DNA of 36,713 nt from Dissophora ornata (taxonomy: Eukaryota > Mortierellomycota > Mortierellomycetes > Mortierellales > Mortierellaceae). Location: NCBI GenBank assembly GCA_025201705.1, contig MU616849.1, positions 1-36,713 of the forward strand. Direction: 5' to 3'. Shown in pieces: positions 21,699-32,745 of the stretch. A program made the translations under genes and the position numbers. Each line of letters starts with the position of its first letter. The stretch's first letter is position 1. The notes below the pieces were generated by a model. That model saw nothing but the letters and a program-made list of their open reading frames with translations, made no database searches and was not told the origin of the DNA.

Positions 21699-22779
21699 TA
21701 CCGTCAAAATGGTGAATGGTGGCGGAGAGACGATATTCGACCGCACGGCCAACAATCCAACTTTGTTGCCATGGTTTGTCGGCTCGTTAGTAGCGGTTGC
21801 TTGTAGATGGCGCGAACGGCTTGTCCTGCTGCTCCTCGCCTCTGTGGATTAGCATCCTCATATCGATCCTCGGGGCTGCCCCTCTCTTTCTCTTGTCTTT
21901 TCTTTGAGCGCTAGTAGTCTATGTTGCTGTCTTTGCATGGGGCAGATAAAGACTATATTTAGGTTTCTTAGATTCAACAAGGCCACGTTCTTTGATGTAC
22001 TATTTACCAGCTAACAGCACCGTTCAAAAATGCATCTGCTATGCCGATGCCCACGCGAATAGAAAACGAAAGGCGGGAGGGAAAAAGAATGTCACATCTC
22101 TTTTGGGGGTGAGCGAAAGCGCGACTTGACCTTGGACACTCTCTTCTCTTCAGGATTGCTAAAAAACAAATCAACAATGGGGGAACATACTTCCTTTTTC
22201 GCAATGACGTGGATGCTGTTATCTGCAGTCTATTCACAGCGCTAGAGTGACGACGAAATGAGACTGTGTAGCGCGTCTAGAGTGGTTCGTTAGTTCTGCA
22301 GGTTGGAATGGGAGGTTAGATTGTCGCGAGGGATGTTTGGGTAAAGAATAACACTGCACAGACAGCAATATGATCGGCAATGTAGCTTCCACATGGGGAT
22401 GACAGCGAAAAGAGTCATGCAAGATCGTTTTTTTTTCAACCCTGGCCATTGATATCGGTTCGCAACCACATCAACACCAACAGCTCCCTTTTTTTGCAAT
22501 CTCGCGTGCCTGTACGCCTGCATGGCGGATATCAGCGTGGCTGTGAACGAATGATTTAGCGCTTTATGAGAGCGCACGATACATACTACGGATGGCCCCC
22601 TACAGAGTCTCAAGTGTCCGCTGCTCTCGTGCACCACGATGGGATAACTAGTCGTCCGGTGTCAGGAACCACTTCCAGATGCACGGGTAGAAATTTCTTC
22701 GAAAACAAAAAGACCTCAATATCGCACAAACAAGTATGAGCGCATTAAGTGAGCCAGGACATAAGTCCAAGACCTGTAT

Positions 22780-22789
22780 TTTATTTATT
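22780..22789 (-). terminator. Polyadenylation signals of the purine permease gene
   Basis: Two overlapping AATAAA hexamers on the minus strand (22784-22789 and 22780-22785), about 30 nt after the stop codon at 22817-22819. Confidence 0.6.
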
Positions 22790-22816
22790 TAATGTAATTA
22801 TTTTTTGACCCCCCTT

Positions 22817-24778
22817 TTACGACTGGCCTGGGAGTTCCTCATCAGCGCCTCCGAGTTGGTTTGTACCATCCATGTGAATCTTGGTGTCCTTCTCCTCGGC
22901 CCTTGCAGCAGCCTCTCTTTCAAGACGCTCTTCCTCCTCCATCACATCCAAAGGGTCAATATATACCTCTCCTCGCACCTTGCAAATAAGCTTTTGCACC
23001 CATCCGGGCAACACGGTTGCGAGCGTAAACGCTTCGTTGACCCAAGGCTCTCTCAAGTCCTTGTCCTCGGGAGTAAACTTGCCCATGGAAACGAGCTCCA
23101 GGATGTAGACAGTGCCGTTGATGGCAGCATAGGCTCCCACACCGGCAATGAGACCATATGCGATAGAGTACGAGAGTGGCATCATGGCGATCGTCAAGAA
23201 AGCTGGGATGGCATCTCCGACGTAGTCCCAGTTGATAGAGCGCACAGACTTGACCATCATGGATCCGACTACGATCAAGGCTGGACCAGTGGCCCACGGA
23301 GGGAAGGATGCAAAGATAGGGGAGAAAAAGAGCGAGATGAAGAACAGGAAGGCGGTGAAAACCGAGGCCAGGCCCGTCTTGCCACCTTCAGTGATACCGG
23401 CACCAGACTCAATAAAGGCAGTGACGGGAGGGAGACCGAAGCAGGCGCCGATCGAGATCGAGGTGGCATCGCACAAGAAGGCGGCCGAAGAACCATCAAA
23501 GTCTCCGTTCTTGTACATGTATCCTCCAAACTTTGCCATCGAGTACAAAGTACCCGTGGTATCCATGATGTCCACATACAAGAACGTGATGAGGGCGACC
23601 CAGACCTCGGAGTTGTCCAGTTGGAAATTCATTTTGCCAAGTGTACTTTGGATCGGATGGAAAGTCACGACTTTCTTGAAGTAGTCGAACATGGCGTCGC
23701 CAGCCTCGGTGTAGGGGAAATACGTGAACGTCGTGTTTCGGAACCAGGATAGGATCGAGATGAACAAGATACCAACGAGGACAGCTCCCCTCACGCGGTA
23801 GAGCAGTAGGACCGAGATGATTACGAATCCAAAGATACCCATCCAAGTGGTTGGGCTACGCATGTGTGTTCCATCAACACAAGCGCCAGTGTCATCCAGA
23901 ACACATCCTGAAAGCGTCACCAGCGTAGCGGAATCGCTTCCAATCAACCCAATACCAGCCGAGGACTGAACGCCGATAAACATCAGAAACAGACCGATAC
24001 CAGCTCCTGTTGCGACCTTGATGGATTGTGGGATCAACCGAGCGAGCCACTGACGAATACCAAGGAGGGAAAGTATCACAAAGAGAATACCCTCGATGAA
24101 CACAGCTGCGAGGGCGGTCTCGTAGCTGATCTTGTTGCTCCCATGGAAACCCACGACGGTGTAGGTAAAGTAGGCATTGAGGCCCATGCCGGGGGCGAGA
24201 CCGAGAGGCAGGTTTGCAAAGACTCCCATGAGGAAGGTAGAGAGACAGGCAATGGCGGAGGTGGCGGTGATGAGGTCGAGCTTGAGGATTGCGAGACATT
24301 CGCTGTAGGCGGGGTCTGTGAAGCATCCAACATCGGTAGTGTTTCCACCGTTGTTGCATACACAGGGTCCACCAGAGTCTGTGACAATCAAAGCGTTGAC
24401 AGAGATAATGTAGGCCTATGCAGGGCAAATAACAGATTTACTTGTCAGATCAGCTTCATCGAGCGATTGCTTTCATTTGTGAGAAGAGCGAGAAAAAGGA
24501 CATGTGGACCGCTCATAGGTTGCCAAACAACACAGAACGACCATTAAAAGAGGGTAGGATAGAAGAAAAAGAGCGCCCATGTACACGGGAAGAGCGCGCC
24601 TCCTATTTTTTCTGAGCCTTACCATGGTGACAAAGGTGGTCAAACCAGCACGCATTTCCGTTGTGAATTTGGAGCCAATTCGCTCACGACGGGCCCCTGA
24701 TCCCTCGAGACGAAAGAATTTTCCGACGCGGGACGTGGCCACGCTGCTGTTCAGCTTTTCAAAGAACGAGTCAGACAT
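22817..24778 (-). CDS. azgA: AzgA-type adenine/guanine/hypoxanthine permease
   Basis: Plasma-membrane proton symporter importing purine bases (AzgA subfamily of the NCS2-like transporters). Minus-strand exons 24778-24623 and 24415-22817, intron 207 bp (donor GTAAGG, acceptor CATAG), give 584 residues, about the length of Aspergillus AzgA. The N-terminus runs RAGLTTFVTM and, across the splice, AYIISVNALIVTDSGG, a hallmark of the family. Further family segments: GLAPGMGLNAYF (124-135), DIMDTTGTLY (334-343), and ESGAGITEGGKTG (388-400) in the substrate-binding region. About 12-14 hydrophobic helices are present, and the C-terminal tail is charged. ADE6, for purine synthesis, is 6.6 kb away. This suggests a purine theme but not a true cluster, since two unrelated genes intervene. 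Confidence 0.95.
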
Positions 24779-25068
24779 GTCTGCTGCTGTCTTGTCGTTT
24801 TCTTTTGAGGAGTGGGTATTTTGTAAAATTTATTGCTGACTGTCGTGAAACGTTGTGTGTTCGACGTCGAAGGCGAGTAGAAGGAGTCTCAATTCCTAAT
24901 TCCTGGGAAATGGCCAGTCAGGAAGAGCGGAGCGGGAAAGGGAAGGATTGGGCGAGATATGTGACAGGGATAGGTGACAGGATGACAGGAAAGAGATGGG
25001 CGTGAAGCGAGGGGAAAACAGAGAAAAAGAAAAAGAAAAAGGCAAGCACTGCGGCATTGTATCACAGT

Positions 25069-25075
25069 TTTTATA
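25069..25075 (-). promoter_or_regulatory. TATA-like element upstream of the permease gene
   Basis: TATAAAA on the minus strand, about 290 bp upstream of the ATG at 24778. The intervening leader is rich in pyrimidines on the minus strand near 25020-25042. Confidence 0.3.
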
Positions 25076-26384
25076 TCGGGCGCAGGACTACGGTTGGTTG
25101 ACAGCTCAGAGATAGGTAGCCCTCATACCCTAAAAATGATCCACGCCTTGGTCAAAGGTGCTTGACTTACAAACTGCCCGAAAACGAAACATCAGTTTGG
25201 GCAACAGGGAAAGGTTGTTTCTGTAATCAAAACATAGATGCACACTCACCTAGGGCGAAACTGAGCACGAGCAGAAAACAAAAAACTTTAAATTGGCCGA
25301 AGCGTTACATCGACGCACCGTGTGTCGAACAGGCCCGTCTCAGCTATTTTCTTGCTTCTTGCCATTGGTGGTCCTCACGATATGAGGAAACCACAAGGAC
25401 GCCCGCAAATCACATCCTGCCTGTCACCTAGTATTGCGCAAAAAGTACCAGAGCAGGCTGCTGGCTCCCTTCATTTGCACAGACGCTCTGACTCCTTTTC
25501 ATTGTTTGTGTACGACTCCCGTCGTAAACAAGCATATCCTCACTGAGGGATACAAAGATGCATAACTGTGTCCTAGCAGGAAAACCGGCAGTCTTGGTCG
25601 GTCTAGTCTCAAGGGCCTCTATCTAATCATGACTATAGCTCACCAATATTTGTAGTCGTAGTCGGCGACATAGAATTGGATGCTGTCATGGTTGTGGCAC
25701 ACATGGCAAAGTAAGTTATGCACGAAAAGGAAATTTGCGGGGAGAGGGCGCTGAGAATGCGAGTGCGCCAGGAAAAAAAAGTGTTTTTCGATCACGCACA
25801 AGGACCTGCAGTTGATGAAAGATGGAGACGGATATCAATCCCTCGAAATCATCAATGGTACTATCCATCATAAAAGAGGCTCTTCCAAAACCAAACCAAA
25901 CCAAGTAAAGCAACAGGATCATTTACTTTTTCATTTCCTATACTAAAGTCCCCACAACCAATTGCACACATCCCCCCTTGATTGGAGATAACGGCTCGCA
26001 AGCCTCCTACAGCTCCCGAGAGATTCACTCCTCCATAGCCTGAGGGGAAAGATGGATCTCGCTGTTGTTGGTGTTACTGGGGACTTGAGGTTCCATGCCA
26101 ACCCTGACATTTTTTTGCGGAGCCAATCACCTGTGTAGACTGGAGGGCGAGCTCTGCTTTTGAAAAAGTTACACAAACCCCTCTCGCGAGGCAAAAAATA
26201 GCAAACAACAAAAGTATTCCAGCCGCATTTTCGCTAAACACCTGGCTCTTCTCGGTTTTGGGTCAAGAGCTTCTTTTTGTTGATATTTCTGCTCGGAGAT
26301 GAGTTCTCTGGGATACACGCAATGGGAGACTGCGGCCAAGCATAGCTGACGCGTTTAATGCGAAGCCCGTAAAATAATCCAAAA

Positions 26385-26390
26385 TATAAA
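26385..26390 (+). promoter_or_regulatory. TATA-like element upstream of the Asn/Gly-rich gene
   Basis: TATAAA 324 bp upstream of the ATG at 26714, followed downstream by a T-rich stretch at 26568-26592. Confidence 0.3.
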
Positions 26391-26713
26391 ACAAGATGAA
26401 AGTTAAAGAGTCTATCAACTGCGGGCGCAAGACAGGATCGAAAAGCACTACCCCATCCATGCATGTGGTGCGCACAAGCGTCTTGGCATTCACGAGAGAG
26501 GCATTGGCCGCCAAAAAACTACCGCATCTGTTGTCACCCTGACCTTCAGGAACTGTGCTCGTCATGCATTTTTTTTTTCTTTTTCTTTTTTGTTGGGACT
26601 GCTATTCACTTGAGAGAAAAGATGAAAAGGAACAAAGGGGTTGGACGTAGAAAAAGAAGGTCGTCTCTCTCGCACTGCGAATTCATTCCATCGATCAAGG
26701 ATCAAGCTCCAAA

Positions 26714-29700
26714 ATGGACAGTGACTACGACAACCATCGCTACCAACCCTCCTATCACAAGCAGGGCTACAGCTCGTATGGCTCCTCTGGCGGCAATAAC
26801 GGTGACCCAGGCGGCAGGTACCAGGACCGCGACGAAGGCAATGGCGACAATGGTGGCGTCAACTATGGCCACAATGACTCTTATGGTGGTAACTCTAGGG
26901 GAGGTAACCGGGGAGCCGGTGGTGGCCGAAGCTCATTCTCACATTCGAGCAACTATAACAACTACCCTCAGCACCAAGACAACGGCCAACAAGCATCTTC
27001 CAAAAATGGCAGGTATGGCAACACTTATAACGAGTACTATGACGATGGCAGCCAGCAAGAACACGCCCAGACTCGCGACTCTGGTGGCGACAGTTACTCA
27101 AAGTATTCAGCCAGGCCGCAACAGCACAGCTCTCCCGAACCACCCCTCTCTGGGAACCCAGCTGAGTGGCTCAAACCGTATCAACAGGCCAAGAGCGACC
27201 CACATGTGGTAGGTCTGGAGTCCTCGGCCAATTTCTTTCACGAGACTTATGATAAACTCGACCGAACTGAAGGCCTGGCTGACGTAAGTGATCCGAGCGA
27301 TAATAACGCATGTGTAATGGTCTTCACTTGTCGTTGATTGGTCTGTTGATTTGATTCCTTTCTGTTTGGCGCTCTGGACTCTATTAGCAACATGCAAGCA
27401 CGAAGCACGCTGTCACGGCCGTGAGAACATTCTGCGAGAAGGGCACCCAAACAACAGATGATGAGATGTTGACTCAGGAGTCAATCTGGAATGGGATTCG
27501 GATCGTGGACGTTAGTACGCGGTCTGCGCAAAGCCAATCACAACATGCAGCAACGGAGAGCGTTTCCTCGACGATGCCTGTCCTAAGGCCAGCGGTCCCA
27601 CCGCCTGCTGCCGTTGCAACATCTCTACTGAGGGCAGTTACTAACCCTCCTGCGTCATCCGTAACATCACCAACGGCATCAGCACCGCTGCTAGCGGCCT
27701 CGACGGAAAGACCCTCTTACGAGCGTGAGGCGCCTTCTGGTTGGGGAGAGACTAACCCTGGCAGTCGTTCACAATCGTACATGGGGTCAGCCCCAAAAGA
27801 ACTGTCACAGCGTCGACCGTCCTCGGAGTCATCAGGCGCCAAGAACCCGCCCCAACCAGATCGAAAAGACTCTGCTCCGGTCGACTCATGGTCAGTCGGC
27901 GCTACCGCTATGGTGCCTGCAACTGGAGGAGGATGGGGAGGCGGATGGGGAGGCCCGGCGTCAGCAAAAGGCGTGGGTAGCGTGGGTGCCATGGTTGACT
28001 GGAGTTCAGGGACAGTATCTGAGTTCCCTGCAGATGTGAAGCCCACAGCGATGCCGATAACCGCGCCATGGAACGCGCGCGACCAATTCGCAGCTTCTGA
28101 TAAGGCTCCAGCGAGTGATCAGCAGCAGATCGCAGACGATCACCGGAGCATAGAAGACGAAAAGGATAGCCAAATGCAAAGCACATGGGACAGTAGAAAG
28201 GATCAGGCCCCGCTCTCAAATCAAGGCGGAGGAAATTATAACAGCAGTGACAGTAGCTCGCGGATCGCCTTTGGGGGTCGCAGGCCTAGCGAAACGCCTT
28301 CAAACTCGTCGTCTCGCGATGGAGAAAATTGCGGTAGACCTCAACAGAGGAACCCTTATCCTCAAATGCTGTCGGCGCCTCCTACTGCCAGCACTGTGCG
28401 GTCTCAACAAAACAACAATGGCTCGGAGAGACGACCAATGACTTCAGAAGAACGCTTCATGAATAGTCAGAATCGCCAAAATAGCACACAGAACAGCTCT
28501 AACGACTATGATACAGGCGCAGGAGTGGGCACCCCATTATATGACGGCCGATCATACACCAGCATCAATGCCAGTAACTCGCACTACGACAACAATAGCG
28601 GTGGCAACAACAACAGTGGCAACAACAACAGTGGCAACAACAACAGTGGCAACTCGTATTACAACAATAACAGTGGTGGCAACAGCAACTCGTACAACAA
28701 CAATAGCAGCAGTGGCAACAGCAACTCGTACAATAACAATAACAGCGGTGGCAACAGCAACTCGTACAACAGCAACTCGTACAACAACAATTACAGTGGC
28801 AGTAGCAACAACTATAATTTATCGTACAATAATCGAGGTGGCAGTGCCAGCAGAGGAGGCAGCGGTCAACAGGGTTATGAAAACAACTCTTACGGGGGGG
28901 GTAGCTCTGGCGGCCGGGGTGGCCCTGCGTCACACCGCTGGAACAACAACAGTGAGCGGACTGGGCCTACATCTGTATTACCCTCACCACCCTCGAACCT
29001 GACAGGGAGACGATACTACAGCAACAACCCGAACCGTGAGTCCGCTATATCGGCTTGGTCTGCAGCCTCTCAGAATTCCTCGAAACTTGCCGGTAACGGA
29101 CGCCCTACCAGGGCATCATCATCAACAGCTGAGTCGGCCGCAGCTCACTATTCGCCCACAGGTAGAACTGGGGGGGGTTCTAGTACAGCCCCTGGAGCCT
29201 CCAATGGAGGTGGCGGATTGGCTACGGCGAATGACTTCCTCAGCTTTATGAAGGCAGCAAAAGAATTCACTCCGCCGCCACCGCCCTCTGGAAGGAATCG
29301 AAGTGGAGGGGGTATCGGTGCTGGAGGTGGAGAGAGTGTCGGTGCTGGACGTGAAAGCCGTAATGGCAGCGTCAGTGGAAGCGTTCGTGGTAGTACTCAT
29401 GGCAGCCCAAGCGGCAGCCGACAGCACTCAAGAACGAGACAAAACACTTACGAGCAGGACCGAGATCACGAACATGAGCAGGACCGAGATCGCGAATATG
29501 AGCATGGACCCCAGCACGATCACACACATCATCGGCCGCCGCACATGGAGCAAGTCCCCGAGTCAGAACGAGAGACTGCACAGGACATTGGGGATCAACA
29601 TTTTCTAGCGAATGAGTCTCAAACTGATTGGTCCAAGCAGGTAGAGGATGAGGAGGCGGAGCTGGAGAGAGCTCAGATCAAGATGCAGCAAGGCAGACTT

Positions 29701-30060
29701 GAGGCGCCTTTGATTCCTGGGCTGGAGGGCTCCGAGCGATCAATCAGGTCTCCGCCTGATAGTGTCACAAGCAACCGTAGCAATGGTGGTCGGGTTGTTC
29801 CCTCAGCTGTTGAAGACAACCTGCTCTCATTCGAGAGCCACGAAGTAAACGATGATACGGCAACAGAATCCAAAGGCGCGGCAGCTACAAAGGAGGTAGA
29901 GGAGGATGGCGAAAACGGTGAAAACAATCAAACCAAGTTCACTGCCGAAAGCGAAGCGCAGGAAACACAGCATGCTACCAAGAAAGAATATGAATCGCAT
30001 CCAACTCCTAGCACGCTGGAACAACAAGAACCCCAGAACTCAGCGAATGCAGACGTCTGA
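26714..30060 (+). CDS. Asn/Gly/Ser-rich protein of unknown function
   Basis: Exons 26714-27283 and 27388-30060, phase-0 intron of 104 bp (donor GTAAGT, acceptor TATTAG), 1,080 residues. Residues 1-140 are rich in Gly, Asn, Ser, Tyr and Arg, with RGG-like spots. Residues 146-230 look ordered (SGNPAEWLKPYQQAK, FFHETYDKLDRTEGLAD, then KHAVTAVRTFCEKGTQTTDDE and IWNGIRIV) and span the intron. The rest is disordered: Trp/Gly-rich (GGGWGGGWGG), NNNSG/GNSNSYNN repeats (591-668), a Pro-rich segment after NDFLSFMKAAKEF, an Asp/Glu/His/Arg stretch (about 872-911), and an acidic C-terminus. The composition resembles RNA-granule or other RNA-binding fungal proteins, but no RRM or KH domain is seen. I do not recognise it. 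Confidence 0.8.
28588..28820 (+). repeat. In-frame tandem repeat coding for Asn/Ser/Gly units
   Basis: Repeats of AACAACAACAGTGGC-like units (NNNSG), followed by longer units around GGCAACAGCAACTCGTAC (GNSNSY). Near-identical DNA copies indicate recent expansion inside the coding sequence. Confidence 0.85.
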
Positions 30061-30303
30061 ACTGAATCTCGTGCTCGAGGCTTTTAGCCGATGGCCTCCC
30101 TGACGAGACAATACCACTCTGCCAAAAGAAAAAAGAAAAAAAATCTTGCTACACAATTTTGCTCATCTATTCAAGCTTACATACTTTCGTAACAAAGAGC
30201 AGACGATCCATAGGACGCGGCTGTGTATGTTTGTGTGCGCGTGTGTATGTATGTGTTTATTATTTATTTGTGATCATCACGTTGAAGGCGAGGATGGATC
30301 GGA
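30061..30303. other. 243-bp convergent 3' gap
   Basis: Between the stops of the Asn/Gly-rich gene (plus) and the PPR gene (minus). No AATAAA on the plus strand. The minus strand has AATAAA at 30263-30268 and 30256-30261. A GT-rich stretch (GTGTGCGCGTGTGTATGTAT) occupies about 30233-30252. Confidence 0.5.
30256..30268 (-). terminator. Polyadenylation signals of the PPR gene
   Basis: Two minus-strand AATAAA hexamers, about 35-45 nt beyond the stop at 30304-30306. Confidence 0.55.
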
Positions 30304-32745
30304 TTATGAGTCCAGGTCCCTCAATATGATGTCTTGCAGTTCATGATCTCCCTGCCGTCTAGCCAGATCGAGCATTAGAATGTGCGTTGTCTCGTCCGGT
30401 CGAATGGACAACGATGACCCATGGACAGCAGGAGCAGCAGACGATTCGTTCTTTCTCCTAGCGCCACGCGTCCATTCCGATCGCCTCATAAACGCTTGGT
30501 GATGAAGTGGCGTCGACGAGAAAGACGATTTTCGGGGTAGAGTACTGGCTGCTGGTGCTGATGCTCTCGGGGATTGTGAAACTGTATCACTGGTATAATC
30601 CTCGCCACCACTACGCTGCTCATTGTTGTCACGACCTGTCCGTGCTATTACCGCTCGATGGTCATCGCTGTCCCCTTCGGACTTCATCTCCGCGTAAATT
30701 CCCTTGGCGGCCTTGACTTCACCGAGATCAATCAGAACCCTGAGGACCTGGTTCAGAAGTACGGTGTTGGCACCAAGCTGTTGCACTCCCTGACATGGCT
30801 GCAACGAATTGTGGCTCGTGGGTTTGAGGCCAACATGGGGTACGCCCGCAGTCTGTAAAAGCTCCCCGTAAGTCTGTGCCACGCCTTGGAGGTCGCGGTT
30901 GAGGACGTGGGTTTGCATAAGCACGGAGAAAGTCTGGACGTTTGGAACGACCCTTGGTCCGCGACTACGTTGCTTCACTTTCGGTTGGGATTTGCGGTCT
31001 TTGTTGTCCAATAGATGTAAAGTAGCTGGTTTCCGTTGGTCTCCTGTTAAAGTAAATGACGACGGAGAAAACGCAGAATGCGCACCGACACTACTGCTGT
31101 TCAAGGTTTTCGAAACCGGGTCAGAAGCCTCAATAGAGCTCATGATTCCCCATGAAACTGTCTTGTCGTTGTCGTAGTCGTTGTCGTGTGGATGGTCGGG
31201 ATCGTCCTGAACATGCATATGTTCCCATATCTGCTTTGCTCGAGCAAACTCCTTCGCCTTGAGGAACTTGTCCATCAGCACTGTGTACAAAACCACATCG
31301 GGCTTCATCCCCGTTAATAAGAAATCTTGCCAGATCGCCCAGGCTCTACCCACAGGCCCCTCTACCGGAGAATCTGAATGCTGATGTGTCCGTTGTCCAT
31401 GCTTTGATTTGGTAGATTCCGATAACGATGACGCAGAAGTGTACATGGAGGTGTCTTTGGAGGAGTGACCGCCTGACTCGGAGACATTTGATACAGACCC
31501 GATCCAGTTCATGAGAACCGTATATTCGGATACCCTCAGTCCATGATAATCATCCGCGCGCTTGTGCTCGTATCTCGATACCCTCTGTTGTCGATCCAAT
31601 GCTTCATGAATGCCATGACCGGTGCTATTCCTCACATTCGTATCGGCACTGATGCTTTGTCCAACTGGCCCTGACCCTTGCCCTACCTCTGCAACTCCAG
31701 CCTTTCCTCCTCTCAAAGCCACAAGTGCCCGCCTCTTCTGCCGATCCTTCTCGTTTAACCAAATCAGATCCATCGCAATCATTAACAGCTGTTCCAGGTT
31801 CTCACTTGTCTTGGGCTCCCTCCCTTGTATAAGAAACAGTGTCCTTGTGTCCCTTCTCGGCACCAATATGGTGTCGTGCGTCGACTGGAGTTGGCTCAAA
31901 AGGTTGTAGCTGGCCAGCGCAGAACTTAATGCCGATGATGATGATGTTGATGAAGTCGACAAACGATCTTTGCTGTGGCGGCTCAATGATTTTAGTCGTT
32001 GAAGTGAGCTGTAAAACTGAGAGAGGGCTTTGGAGGTTGAGGCCCAGGACTGGACAGGGTCTGTAGCTCTGTTGCTGCCTCCATCTGTGCAGATCGAGGT
32101 AGGGAACCGCCAAGGGACGACATGTTTGTCGTGGTTCTTTGATCTGGTTGTTGTTCCGGCTGTAGACGTCGGTGGTGTTGATGATAGTGTGTCGGAAGGT
32201 GAAGTGTCTTTCATTAAAAGTGCTGACTGTCGGTCTGTCCGAAATACTGTTCGCGTCGATGAAGATGATAAAGATGCTGGGGTGGAGTGTGTTGTTTCTG
32301 ATAATGACACAGATGCTGTAGCGTCCAACCGAAGCTTCGGCTCTTGGCGCCGTTGGGAGTGGTGTTCATGCGTTGAGGTGTGGGGTGGATCGGAGGCCAA
32401 AGCCGCTGCCATCGATAGTCTCCTTTTAAAAACACCCCGATCTCCAACAGCAGTGATATTCTTCCGTGTTCGGATTGTGGACTGTATATCAACTATCGAA
32501 TTGACGAAGCTCCTGCCTGCACTGGCGCCTGACCCTGTTGACCGTGCTATGGTCGATGGTGGTGCTGCTGCGACTACCGCCGTGGTTGTCGAGGCGTGTG
32601 CGGGACAAAAAAGGTGTCGTGCCGAGAACTGAATGACGGCATTCCATTGCTGATCCGGGATCGGGTACCTGGCGGACACCTGGCGTCGTCGGTGGCCCTG
32701 AAGCAGCAGAAGCCGTCTTCCTCCTCCGGGAAGCGGCTTTGGCAT
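30304..32745 (-). CDS. Pentatricopeptide repeat protein, probably mitochondrial
   Basis: Intronless, 813 residues. PPR proteins bind organellar RNA and act in its processing or translation. The N-terminus is rich in Arg, Leu and Ala with almost no acidic residues (GGGRRLLLLQGHRRR), as expected for a mitochondrial presequence. Residues about 60-300 are Ser/Thr-rich and disordered. PPR-like helical pairs occur at about 468-505 (WQDFLLTGMKPDVVLYTVLM... KAKEFARAKQIWEHM), 597-632 (VPNVQTFSVLMQTHV... GVAQTYGELLQTAGV), 657-689 (NQVLRVLIDLGEVKAAKGIYAEM) and a partial one at the end (THILMLDLARRQGDHELQ). Long disordered inserts separate them. The ATG at 32745 is used because it begins the presequence; an upstream out-of-frame ATG lies at 32839. 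It is divergent from eS25. Confidence 0.82.
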   Translation of the reverse strand: MPKPLPGGGRRLLLLQGHRRRQVSARYPIPDQQWNAVIQFSARHLFCPAHASTTTAVVAAAPPSTIARSTGSGASAGRSFVNSIVDIQSTIRTRKNITAVGDRGVFKRRLSMAAALASDPPHTSTHEHHSQRRQEPKLRLDATASVSLSETTHSTPASLSSSSTRTVFRTDRQSALLMKDTSPSDTLSSTPPTSTAGTTTRSKNHDKHVVPWRFPTSICTDGGSNRATDPVQSWASTSKALSQFYSSLQRLKSLSRHSKDRLSTSSTSSSSALSSALASYNLLSQLQSTHDTILVPRRDTRTLFLIQGREPKTSENLEQLLMIAMDLIWLNEKDRQKRRALVALRGGKAGVAEVGQGSGPVGQSISADTNVRNSTGHGIHEALDRQQRVSRYEHKRADDYHGLRVSEYTVLMNWIGSVSNVSESGGHSSKDTSMYTSASSLSESTKSKHGQRTHQHSDSPVEGPVGRAWAIWQDFLLTGMKPDVVLYTVLMDKFLKAKEFARAKQIWEHMHVQDDPDHPHDNDYDNDKTVSWGIMSSIEASDPVSKTLNSSSVGAHSAFSPSSFTLTGDQRKPATLHLLDNKDRKSQPKVKQRSRGPRVVPNVQTFSVLMQTHVLNRDLQGVAQTYGELLQTAGVPHVGLKPTSHNSLQPCQGVQQLGANTVLLNQVLRVLIDLGEVKAAKGIYAEMKSEGDSDDHRAVIARTGRDNNEQRSGGEDYTSDTVSQSPRASAPAASTLPRKSSFSSTPLHHQAFMRRSEWTRGARRKNESSAAPAVHGSSLSIRPDETTHILMLDLARRQGDHELQDIILRDLDS

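Larger units (their letters stand above)
20724..22816. other. 2.1-kb intergenic region upstream of the LRR-like gene
   Basis: The plus strand is purine-rich from about 21000 to 21560 (pyrimidine-rich on the minus strand), which fits a long leader of the minus-strand LRR-like gene. A CCAAT box and a CACACGTGTG palindrome lie at 21684-21698. The right end holds the 3' region of the permease gene. The largest open frames (about 115-160 codons) are compositionally biased and not convincing. Confidence 0.5.
24779..26713. other. 1.9-kb divergent intergenic region
   Basis: Lies between the 5' ends of the permease gene (minus) and the Asn/Gly-rich gene (plus). It holds TATA-like elements near each end and mostly balanced, unique-looking sequence from 25100 to 26300. 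No convincing gene, RNA or repeat was found; open frames do not exceed about 100 codons. Confidence 0.5.

Noticed and set aside
22805..23752. 315-codon plus-strand frame
   Set aside because: Antisense of the purine permease coding exon, whose sense protein is unmistakable; the translation resembles no family.
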